From: Mycetohabitans endofungorum
Lineage (GTDB): Bacteria; Pseudomonadota; Gammaproteobacteria; Burkholderiales; Burkholderiaceae
NCBI RefSeq assembly: GCF_037477895.1
Contig: NZ_CP132744.1
Coordinates: 1 to 64,000 of the forward strand
Direction of reading: 5' to 3'
Length of the DNA: 64,000 nucleotides
Shown here: piece after piece, positions 12,043 to 19,234 of the stretch
How positions within the stretch are numbered: the stretch's first letter is position 1
Layout of the letters: each line of letters starts with the position of its first letter
The notes under the pieces: generated by a model
What the model was told of the DNA's origin: nothing
The model's input: only the letters and a program-made list of their open reading frames with translations
Database searches by the model: none
Translations under genes and position numbers: made by a program

Positions 12043-12195
12043 TGAAGCCACATCACGCTGATTGGGGCCAGCAGCCACGGCAGCGATACTTGCGTGAGCG
12101 GCCACGGCACTTCATTGAGTAGTATGTCGATCGCCACGCGCTCGACGCTAAACTGCAGCCTGCCGTCTTCTTGCTGCAGCGTGCCCGGGCGCATA
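12039..12195 (-). pseudogene. C-terminal remnant of a second eCIS tape-measure gene
   Basis: The last 50 codons read MRPGTLQQEDGRLQFSVERV then AIDILLNEVPWPLTQVSLPW. This matches the C-terminus of the intact tape measure at 16873-19221 (RPGMLTRQPNKRWTLQVEPH, then ADVLLHMIPWPLEQVWLPW). The remnant stop overlaps the ATPase start as ATGA, the normal coupling. Its sequence differs clearly from the intact copy, so it is not a recent duplicate. The upstream part is gone, replaced by IS3 debris and the plus-strand gene block. Confidence 0.8.
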
Positions 12196-12479
12196 GGAAC
12201 AGCTCGCGCAGCGCTTGGCGGAATCAATCTCCCTCGCTCACCGGTGTCCTCGGACCCGTCTACGCCTTTCAGGATTTGCAGTCCTCACACGTCAATATGC
12301 ACGTTTCTTGCAAATCTCACAACACTATTTGGCCTTACATTTAGGCTAACGAAATAGCTTTGTCACATTGTATTGTGAAGGGAACGAAATGGAATTATGA
12401 ATAAAAAAGATAAAATTCCACCGCAAAAGACGTGGATTGCATTGAATGCATCAACATTGCAACAATGAATGTATCAGGG

Positions 12480-12670
12480 GACAGTTTGTTTCCGGTTGCA
12501 GGATCTCGTCGCGTTTCGCACGGGCGCAGAGTTTTGACGGATCGTAAAACTGTACGGCATGGCACCGGTAGCCACTACCTACTCACCAGGCGCACTGCGC
12601 GCGCTCGGACTTCCGGTGGAACTTGTTTGGCCTGTTGTTCATGGCTCCATTCTCTCAAGAGTACGAGCCT
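12480..12670 (-). pseudogene. IS3-family transposase debris
   Basis: On the minus strand an ATG at 12642 opens MNNRPNKF, after which a shifted frame reads PPEVRARAVRLV, the N-terminus of an IS3-family OrfA. Nearer 12480-12540 the same strand reads KLCARAKRDEILQPE, like the start of an IS3-family OrfB. The middle is deleted and frames are broken. It lies between the tape-measure remnant and the first plus-strand gene, marking a rearrangement junction. Confidence 0.6.
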
Positions 12671-12790
12671 CCACAACGTCCGGGGCAATTTAGTCATTGA
12701 CTATTTTTGAACATAGACTAAAGTGAGTGTGAGTTCGCTGTTGGTTGGCCAGGGAACTCAAGCTGGCGGGACAGTCACCTCATCGATGAC

Positions 12791-12833
12791 GAGTTCAGCT
12801 GCATCGGACAAGTCAGACGTATGCGGTCTTTTA
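12791..12833 (+). repeat. Spacer repeat, copy A
   Basis: A block beginning GAGTTCAGC and ending GTATGCGGTCTTTT recurs at 16049-16092 ahead of the fourth paralogue. A shorter relative (AGCTCAGCTGCCAGG) follows the first gene near 13713. Its recurrence in front of paralogous genes indicates that gene plus spacer was duplicated as a unit. A role as promoter or leader is possible but unproven. Confidence 0.55.
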
Positions 12834-12939
12834 GCGGCACCATTCTCAATGGATGGGAAGAAGCAGGAAGTTGAGAAAGCGTCGTGGTCCTAATAAGAAG
12901 TAGCCAACCACTTTGCCAAAAACGCAAAATAGGGGAAAA

Positions 12940-13656
12940 ATGATGTTTTTAGCTAGACTTCTCACTGATTCAGCGGTCCTCACCAGGTTTGTGGTCGATG
13001 AAGAAAACCTCAACTCAAGCAACATTCCCATTCACTATAATACTTTGGAGGGAAACCAACCAAACACCTACGACAACAAATTTTTTGTGTGGCAAACAGA
13101 TGGTTGGGAAGTCAACGGATCGCCTGACAATACGTTTCCAATCGACTCCGACCATGCCAGTGGCCCTATAACCTTTACTGATGTTGGACTAACTGACGCG
13201 AATTACTTGTTAGGCTACGCGGTAGGCAACGACCCGAAGGCTGTTGCGACCACATGTCGCTTAGAGACCCAAGGCGGGGGTAAATACAAGGTAATTACGC
13301 CGGAAGCGGATGAAGCGTTCTTGTTTGAGACGACCAATATCACTAGAACAACGGTAACGTACCGCTTCCGCATACCGACCGGGTATGGCGCGGAAGGTGC
13401 TGGGGATTGGGTCGGAGTATGGAAGGGGTCTACGGGATCGTACCTCTACGACGAAACGCGAGCGCCCATTACTTCCAAGAATGTAACAATTGATGAGCCC
13501 TCCGGGACCGTTCCGTTGGTCCTTTCTAATGGCCAGCAATTCGTGAGTGGCTCCAGCTACATGCTCGGCTACTTCAAGAGTGGGTACAATCGAACAAAGC
13601 CAGAAGATTCCAAGCGGACTACGCTCGCCGCTATTATCAAATTCAAGGGTCCCTAA
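12940..13656 (+). CDS. Tandem beta-sandwich-like protein, paralogue 1
   Basis: I do not recognise a named family for this 238-residue protein; it founds a four-gene paralogous block. Start at 12940 after AGGGGAAAA. It has two halves that look related. The first carries IPIHYNTLEGNQPNTYDNKF and a YLLGYAVG strand. The second carries VTYRFRIPTGYGAEGAGDWV, then GVWKGS, and ends SYMLGYFKSGY...RTTLAAIIKFKGP. The GDWVGVWKG stretch recalls the RDWIGIF motif of SKICH and other Ig-like beta-sandwich domains, which is inference only. No signal peptide or membrane segment is seen. It runs opposite to the eCIS operon it interrupts, so it could be cargo, decoration or an unrelated passenger. Confidence 0.75.
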   Translation: MMFLARLLTDSAVLTRFVVDEENLNSSNIPIHYNTLEGNQPNTYDNKFFVWQTDGWEVNGSPDNTFPIDSDHASGPITFTDVGLTDANYLLGYAVGNDPKAVATTCRLETQGGGKYKVITPEADEAFLFETTNITRTTVTYRFRIPTGYGAEGAGDWVGVWKGSTGSYLYDETRAPITSKNVTIDEPSGTVPLVLSNGQQFVSGSSYMLGYFKSGYNRTKPEDSKRTTLAAIIKFKGP

Positions 13657-13666
13657 GCACTGAGCA

Positions 13667-13696
13667 GCGCCCGGGCAGATAAAGGTACCCGGGCGC
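13667..13696 (+). terminator. Hairpin terminator after paralogue 1
   Basis: A perfect 9-bp stem, GCGCCCGGG pairing with CCCGGGCGC around a 12-base loop, is followed by CCTCTCTTTT. It starts 11 bases after the stop codon, so paralogue 1 may be partly separated from paralogue 2. Degenerate relatives of this hairpin occur after paralogues 2 and 3. Confidence 0.65.
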
Positions 13697-13780
13697 CCTC
13701 TCTTTTGCCCCTAAGCTCAGCTGCCAGGGGCAAATTAAAAATATATTTTTTAAATAAAAAATCAAAATAGGAGAAAAGTG

Positions 13781-15184
13781 ATGGTGTCGCCAACTAAGCT
13801 TCTCACCAATCCCTCTTTTCTTACCGAGTTTAATGTCGATGAGGAAAATATCACCGCAACAAACATTCCCATTTGCTATGACACTCTAGAAGGAAACCAG
13901 CCAAAAACATACAAAAATACTGTCTACCTGTGGCAGGTAGACGGTTGGGAGGTTCCTCCATCGAGCCCGAATCTAATAAAAGAGCCTTTAATTAAAGACG
14001 ACAGTCACAGCTCCTCTCAAATCTTTGAAGTTGAGTTGACTCTTGCGAATTATTTAATTGCCTACGCGGTGGACGAGGAAAAGGATGCCGTTGTGACCAC
14101 GCAGCGCCTAGAGCCCTTAGGCGGCGGCAAATACAAGGTCATCACACCACCCGAGGAGGAAGCACTCTCGTTTAAGATGACCGATGTTAATCCGACAACA
14201 GTGTCATACAGCTTTCGCATGCCGAGTGGGACGAACGCGAAGGACGATGGGGATTGGATCGGAGTGTGGAAGGCCCCCAAGGTGTCGGACCTCTACGACA
14301 ATATACACGAGCCTATTCACTTTTTGCCGATAGAAGTCGACGACAGCAATGAGGACAACTGTATTTTTACCCTTCCCCATGCCCGGCAATTCGAAATCGG
14401 CGTTAACTATATGCTCGGCTACTTCAAGAGCGGGTACAATACGCAAACACCCTTGCGGACCACGCTCGCTGCCGTTACCTCCTTCAAGGGCCCCCCAAAG
14501 CCTAGCCTCACCTGGTTCAGTGTCGATCCATGTAACATCGACGCGACCAAAATTGGCTTTCGCTATGAAACGCTGGACGGGAACCAGCCGAAGACATACC
14601 AAAATACCGTCTACCTCTGGCAGACAGAAGGTTGGACGGTCCCCTCAACGACGGACAAAAAGCATTCAATCACCTCCGACTCAGCCAAAGATTTTCAAAA
14701 CTTTAACGTTGAATTAAAACAGGCGAATTACTTGATCGCCTACGCTGTGGGCCCAACAGTCAATGCTATTGTAACCACCCAGCGCCTAGAATACCAAGAG
14801 GACAGCAAGAACTACAAGATCATTCCGGCGCCCAGCGACGAGGCACTTTCGTTGAAGGTGACCCATGTTAATACGACAATGGTGTCGTACAGCTTCCGTA
14901 CACCGGCGGGGACGAGCGCGAAAGCCAGTGGAGATTGGGTCGGGGTGTGGGAGGGTACTACGGTGTCGAAACTCTACGATAATACGCAAAAGCCCATTGG
15001 CTTGCAGCCGATATCAAAAGACGACAGCCACGGGGACGATAGTTTGACCCTTCCTGACGGCCAACAATTCGTGAGCAGCAAAAGCTACATGCTCGGCTAC
15101 TTCAAGAGCGGATACGATCAAAACAAACCAAATGAACCCGCGCGGACCACGCTTGCCGCCATTGTCCGCTTCAAGGGCCCCTAA
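13781..15184 (+). CDS. Tandem beta-sandwich-like protein, paralogue 2 (double length)
   Basis: This 467-residue protein is two full copies of the unit seen in paralogue 1 joined head to tail, each about 230 residues. Both copies carry the markers GNQPKTY, NTVYLWQ, YLIAYAV, VTTQRLE, GDW(I/V)GVW, YMLGYFKSGY and TTLAA. The units join near residue 240, right after the first unit's FKGPP. Start at the ATG at 13781 after AGGAGAAAA; a GTG one codon earlier is possible. If each unit holds two beta-sandwich halves, this protein has four. No enzyme motif is visible. A binding, structural or inclusion-type role is more likely than catalysis, but that is inference. Confidence 0.78.
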   Translation: MVSPTKLLTNPSFLTEFNVDEENITATNIPICYDTLEGNQPKTYKNTVYLWQVDGWEVPPSSPNLIKEPLIKDDSHSSSQIFEVELTLANYLIAYAVDEEKDAVVTTQRLEPLGGGKYKVITPPEEEALSFKMTDVNPTTVSYSFRMPSGTNAKDDGDWIGVWKAPKVSDLYDNIHEPIHFLPIEVDDSNEDNCIFTLPHARQFEIGVNYMLGYFKSGYNTQTPLRTTLAAVTSFKGPPKPSLTWFSVDPCNIDATKIGFRYETLDGNQPKTYQNTVYLWQTEGWTVPSTTDKKHSITSDSAKDFQNFNVELKQANYLIAYAVGPTVNAIVTTQRLEYQEDSKNYKIIPAPSDEALSLKVTHVNTTMVSYSFRTPAGTSAKASGDWVGVWEGTTVSKLYDNTQKPIGLQPISKDDSHGDDSLTLPDGQQFVSSKSYMLGYFKSGYDQNKPNEPARTTLAAIVRFKGP

Positions 15185-15225
15185 ACGCCAAGCAGCATCC
15201 GGGTAGACCTTAACTAGGAGGCAAT

Positions 15226-15996
15226 ATGATAATAAGCCCAGGTAGGTTCCAATCTCAGCTCACTTCAATCACTGTCGAGTCGGAAGACATCAAGTCGACC
15301 ATCATACCCTTTCGTTATGACACGCTGCCTGGGAATCAGCCGAAGGCAAACAAGAATATCGTCTACCTTTGGCAAACGAACGGGGAAGAAATCCCCTTCC
15401 ATGAAGACCCGCAGCGAAAATCAATGCTCATCGATTCTAATCGGGCCGATAACTTCACCAACTTTGACGAGCTTTCGCTGGCTAAAGATTCGTATTTGAT
15501 GGCCTACGCGGTAGCGAATAATGTGAACGCCGTTGTGACCACGCTACTCATCACGGGTGTGGGTGACGGCCGGTTTAACGTATCCCTCCCAGAAGATAAG
15601 CTGGCATTCTCGGTGGCCCAGATCGGCTCGACATCATTGTGCTATTACTTTTGCGTGCCGAGAGGAATGAGTCCGAAGGACGATGGCGATTGGGTTGGAC
15701 TGTGGGAGGGTTCTACGGTGTCGGAACTCTACTACAAAAAACCCCTATTCTCCTCGCCTGTGTTAAGTGACATCAACAGCGGATACGGTGGACTAACGCT
15801 GCCTGAAGGCCAAAACCTCATGAGCGGCATCGAATACATCCTCGGTTACTTCAAGACCGGGTATAAGAAAGATAAGAAAGTCGATAAAGAAGGAAGCGTT
15901 AAAGAAGAAGTTAAGAAGAACAATCAAGAAGAGGGAAGTAAGGAAGACCCCTTGCAAACCACGCTAGCCGCCGTTACCATCTTTACTGGCCCATAA
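15226..15996 (+). CDS. Tandem beta-sandwich-like protein, paralogue 3
   Basis: This 256-residue family member starts at 15226 after a strong AGGAGG. It keeps the markers IPFRYDTLPGNQPKANKN, YLWQTNGEEIP, YLMAYAVANNVNAVVTTLLI, DGDWVGLWEGSTVSELYY, YILGYFKTGY and TTLAAVT. It has a unique Lys/Glu-rich insertion near residues 220-242 (KKDKKVDKEGSVKEEVKKNN), a likely flexible loop that separates it from its siblings. It is more like paralogue 4 than like 1 or 2: both share the DGRF...SVAQIGSTSL or SVTQIGPASL segment. Confidence 0.78.
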   Translation: MIISPGRFQSQLTSITVESEDIKSTIIPFRYDTLPGNQPKANKNIVYLWQTNGEEIPFHEDPQRKSMLIDSNRADNFTNFDELSLAKDSYLMAYAVANNVNAVVTTLLITGVGDGRFNVSLPEDKLAFSVAQIGSTSLCYYFCVPRGMSPKDDGDWVGLWEGSTVSELYYKKPLFSSPVLSDINSGYGGLTLPEGQNLMSGIEYILGYFKTGYKKDKKVDKEGSVKEEVKKNNQEEGSKEDPLQTTLAAVTIFTGP

Positions 15997-16048
15997 ACGC
16001 CGGGCGGCATCCAGGCGGATGAAGGGACCCCGGCGGACGCCCGCGCCT

Positions 16049-16092
16049 GAGTTCAGCGGCGCCAGGTCAGTCAAAAGTATGCGGTCCTTTTT
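16049..16092 (+). repeat. Spacer repeat, copy B
   Basis: Second copy of the block at 12791-12833, again beginning GAGTTCAGC and containing GTATGCGGTCCTTTT, located 20 bases before the paralogue 4 start. It marks the unit of duplication within the block. Confidence 0.55.
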
Positions 16093-16111
16093 CTCAAACT
16101 AAGAGGGAAAA

Positions 16112-16816
16112 ATGATGGACGAGCCCTCCTCCCAAGCAACTTCGATCACTCAGTTCACTGTCGAAGCGGAGGACATCAAGCCGAGAATCATCCCCTTGCG
16201 CTATGACACACTGCAAGGGAACCAGCCGAAGACTAACAAAAATACCGTCTATCTCTGGCAAACGAAGGGAGAGGATGTTCTCGTCAAAATCACGCCTTTC
16301 AGATCGCAGTCCATCAGTCGCAACGAACCTAACGCCTCGACCAACTTCATGGGGCTTTCGTTGAGTAAAGAGCCGTACTTAATGGCCTACGCGGTAAATG
16401 ACAACGTTAGGGCTATTGTCGCCACGCTGCTCATCGAAGGTGTGGGCGACGGTCGATTCACGGTATCCTCCCCTACGGATAGCCTATCGTTTTCGGTAAC
16501 TCAGATCGGACCGGCATCTTTGTCGTACTGGCTCTGCGTGCCAAGAGGGATGAATCCAAAGGACGACAACGATTGGATCGGACTGTGGGAAGGTTCTACA
16601 GTGTCTGAGCTTTACTACAAAAGACCTCGATGTTTCTCGCCGGTGCCAATCCACACCAACAAGGGAAACGGTGTGTTTGCCCTCCCTGAAGGTCAGAACG
16701 TTGAGAATGGCATCGAATATACGCTCGGCTACTTCAAAAGCGGGTATGACGAGCAAAATCCCTTGCAAACCACGCTCGCCGCCAGTACCACCTTTAAGTG
16801 GGAAGGGGGCGGGTAG
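16112..16816 (+). CDS. Tandem beta-sandwich-like protein, paralogue 4
   Basis: This 234-residue member begins at tandem ATGs (16112/16115) after AGAGGGAAAA. It shows IIPLRYDTLQGNQPKTNKNT, VYLWQTKGEDV, YLMAYAVNDNVRAIVATLLI, DDNDWIGLWEGSTVSELYYK, YTLGYFKSGY and TTLAASTTFK. It lacks the Lys/Glu insertion of paralogue 3 and ends in a short Gly-rich tail instead of FKGP. Its 3' end converges on the tape-measure gene, whose stop is at 16873. The sequences of paralogues 3 and 4 suggest a later duplication than the split from 1 and 2. Confidence 0.78.
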   Translation: MMDEPSSQATSITQFTVEAEDIKPRIIPLRYDTLQGNQPKTNKNTVYLWQTKGEDVLVKITPFRSQSISRNEPNASTNFMGLSLSKEPYLMAYAVNDNVRAIVATLLIEGVGDGRFTVSSPTDSLSFSVTQIGPASLSYWLCVPRGMNPKDDNDWIGLWEGSTVSELYYKRPRCFSPVPIHTNKGNGVFALPEGQNVENGIEYTLGYFKSGYDEQNPLQTTLAASTTFKWEGGG

Positions 16817-16872
16817 TCCGTAGTGTCTACCTGCTCATCTTCAGCAAGACGAGTGTGGTAAACACTTACTCT

Positions 16873-19221
16873 TCATCTTCGCCACTCCACGCATAACAAA
16901 TCGTTACACCATGGCAACCACACCTGCTCGAGTGGCCACGGAATCATGTGTAACAGCACGTCAGCCGCATGCGGTTCAACCTGCAGCGTCCAGCGCTTAT
17001 TGGGCTGACGCGTCAGCATGCCGGGACGTTGCAGAAACAATTGCCGCACATCAGTCACACTGCAGCGGTGCAACCCTGGCAGGCGAGATGGCAACGCCGC
17101 GAGCCAACCGTTCAGTTGCGCCCTCACCGTTGGGTCAGGCTGCCAATCGGGTAACATAGCGTCCAGTGCCACACCGCACAGTAGTTTATTAACCGGTGTA
17201 CGCCACTCGGCAACCGTGTCATCGCCCCAAGCCAGTTCATCAAGCCAACCCGCAGCAATCAACGGTGCGCTGGCATCGATAAAGTGATTGGCATCATCGA
17301 GTAGCGCAAGCGTGCGAAACAAGCCTGGCAACATCGGCCACAGCAGTACGAGACCCGCGCTTAAGACGGCAAACTCGGACGGTATGAACGCGGCGTTCCG
17401 GTCACGGCTTCTGTTTATACGATCAGGAGTATCTGGTAGCACGGGTGCATCTGGCCGAACGGTACGTTGTGCGGACACCGCCTCTGGAGCTGGCCGATTG
17501 GAACCTGCGATAGCATCCGGTAAACGTGTGGCGGATGAAATGTCTTGCGCCGCACGGGCTAGGCTATCCGCTTTAGCCGGTTCGGGGTGCTGAGCCTCGT
17601 AGGCAGCCCAGATATCTTTTAGCGCTGGTATCGCACACAGCTGCGCCAACCGGTGACGCACCGCTGGGCGCAACACCGGGTTCGCTTGTAGCCATTGTTG
17701 CAGACGGGTTCGTGCGGTATGTATGGCCTTCTCGGTGACCTGCATTGCGGAGGACGTTGGCATTACCGGATATGACTGAAAAGACTCCAACGCAGTCCAC
17801 AGCAATGCATCATCAGTATCCGCCGCCGGTTTATTGCGTTCAAGCGCACGAAGCACGCCCGGCAACAGCGGCCAGAGCAACCCAAAACCAGCGCTCAAGC
17901 CAGCTAGTTCGTTTGGCACGATCGCGGGGTTCATCCGATAAGGCATATCCGGTGCGTGCTCAGATGCGTCTGGCCAGATGGCATCTTGTTGCGCGGGCAC
18001 TGCCTCCGGAGCCGTCCGATTGGACTTTGCAATAGCGTCCGGCAGACGTGTGGCGAATGGAATGTCTTGCGCCGCACGGGCTAGACTATCTGCTTTAGCC
18101 GGTTTGGGGTGCTGAGCCTCGTAGGCAGTCCAGATATCTTTTAGCGCTGGTATCGCACACAGCTGCGCCAACCGGTGACGCACTGCTGGGCGCAACACCG
18201 GGTTCGCTTGTAGCCATTGTTGCAGACGGGTTCGTGCGGTATGTATGGCCTTCTCGGTGACCTGCATTGCGGAGGTTGTCGGCATTGCCGGATGTGACTG
18301 AAAAGACTCCAACGCAGTCCACAGCAATGCATCATCAGTATCCGCCGCCGGTTTATTGCGTTCAAGCGCACGAAGCACGCCCGGCAACAGCGGCCAGAGC
18401 AGCCCAAAACCAGCGCTCAAGCCAGCTAGTTCGTTTGGCACGATCGCGGGGTTCATCCGATAAGGCATATCCGGTGCGTGCTCAGATGCGTCTGGCCAGA
18501 TGGCATCTTGTTGCGCGGACACTGCGTCCGAAGCCGGCCGAATGGACTCTGCAATAGCGTCCGGGGAATATGGGGTGAGTGGAATGCCTTGTGCCGCACG
18601 GGTTAAGCTATCTAGCTTAGCCTGTTCGGGATGCTGAGCCTCATAGGCAGCCCAGATATCTTGTAACGCCGGTATCGCACACAGCTGCGCCAACCGGCGA
18701 CGCACTGCTGAGCGCAATACCGGGTTCATTTGCAACCATTGTTGCAGCCGGGTTCGTACAGTGCGCATAGCGCTCTCGGTGAGCTGCGTCACAGGTGCTG
18801 CCGGCATCGCCGGATGTGCCTGCATATTCATCGCGGAAAGAGACGGTGCAGCTGACGCTGTCCCAACGCCCGTGTGCAGCCAGTGCATCCAAGCCTCGGA
18901 CTCATCATGCGGTGTCATCGAATCCTCATTAGCCCTGTTTTGCTCAGCACGTGCCAATTCCTCGATAAGCGCCTGCTCCAATCGCTGCAGCAAACGCGTT
19001 CGCCATTGCTCTTTCCAGCCGGACGCATCCAACACACCCAGATCAATCACCAGACGTTTGATGAGTCTGGGACGGGAGGTTCGCGTTGCTAAACGATGGA
19101 TGAGCTGATCGAGATCAGCCAGCACACGCTGGTGAAACAACTGGCTGCATTCACGCAGCAACGCGTGGCCATCAAACTGCTCAGCCTTGAACGATAAGCG
19201 CAGTCGGTCAATCTTGGACAC
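16873..19221 (-). CDS. eCIS tape-measure protein (Pvc14-like)
   Basis: This 782-residue protein sets tail length in eCIS particles. The N-terminus (KIDRLRLSFKAEQFDGHALL, with LIDQLIHRLA-type helices and RLVIDLGVLD) and the C-terminus (VLLHMIPWPLEQVWLPW) fit the CIS tape-measure family. I place the start at the GTG at 19221, 13 bases after the methyltransferase stop and preceded by GGAGAG; the frame stays open upstream to 19263. The middle contains a 174-residue repeat present in two near-identical copies plus diverged flanking units. Each full unit has LQQWLQANPVLRPAVRHRLA, IWAAYEAQHP and ELAGLSAGFGLLWPLLPGVL. The last, diverged unit keeps LSAGLVLLWPMLPGLF. The duplication probably lengthened an original protein with one such unit. 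Confidence 0.85.
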   Translation of the reverse strand: MSKIDRLRLSFKAEQFDGHALLRECSQLFHQRVLADLDQLIHRLATRTSRPRLIKRLVIDLGVLDASGWKEQWRTRLLQRLEQALIEELARAEQNRANEDSMTPHDESEAWMHWLHTGVGTASAAPSLSAMNMQAHPAMPAAPVTQLTESAMRTVRTRLQQWLQMNPVLRSAVRRRLAQLCAIPALQDIWAAYEAQHPEQAKLDSLTRAAQGIPLTPYSPDAIAESIRPASDAVSAQQDAIWPDASEHAPDMPYRMNPAIVPNELAGLSAGFGLLWPLLPGVLRALERNKPAADTDDALLWTALESFQSHPAMPTTSAMQVTEKAIHTARTRLQQWLQANPVLRPAVRHRLAQLCAIPALKDIWTAYEAQHPKPAKADSLARAAQDIPFATRLPDAIAKSNRTAPEAVPAQQDAIWPDASEHAPDMPYRMNPAIVPNELAGLSAGFGLLWPLLPGVLRALERNKPAADTDDALLWTALESFQSYPVMPTSSAMQVTEKAIHTARTRLQQWLQANPVLRPAVRHRLAQLCAIPALKDIWAAYEAQHPEPAKADSLARAAQDISSATRLPDAIAGSNRPAPEAVSAQRTVRPDAPVLPDTPDRINRSRDRNAAFIPSEFAVLSAGLVLLWPMLPGLFRTLALLDDANHFIDASAPLIAAGWLDELAWGDDTVAEWRTPVNKLLCGVALDAMLPDWQPDPTVRAQLNGWLAALPSRLPGLHRCSVTDVRQLFLQRPGMLTRQPNKRWTLQVEPHAADVLLHMIPWPLEQVWLPWCNDLLCVEWRR
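17400..18820 (-). repeat. 522-bp tandem repeat inside the tape-measure gene
   Basis: The segment beginning near 17579 (GTGCTGAGCCTCGTAGGCAG) recurs near 18101 and, diverged, near 18623, so the spacing is exactly 522 bases or 174 codons each time. The two inner copies are almost identical in bases, which indicates a recent duplication or gene conversion. The phase is in frame, so length changes keep the protein intact. In a tape measure, one unit more or less could change particle length. Confidence 0.88.
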
Positions 19222-19234
19222 GGCTGCTCTCCAG

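Noticed and set aside
17745..18557. Two near-identical plus-strand frames of 96 codons opposite the tape measure
   Set aside because: They are mirror images of the 522-bp repeat in the tape-measure gene, not a separate gene pair.
17400..18820. CRISPR-like or mobile-element interpretation of the regular 522-bp spacing
   Set aside because: The units are contiguous, far longer than CRISPR repeats, and in frame within one protein.
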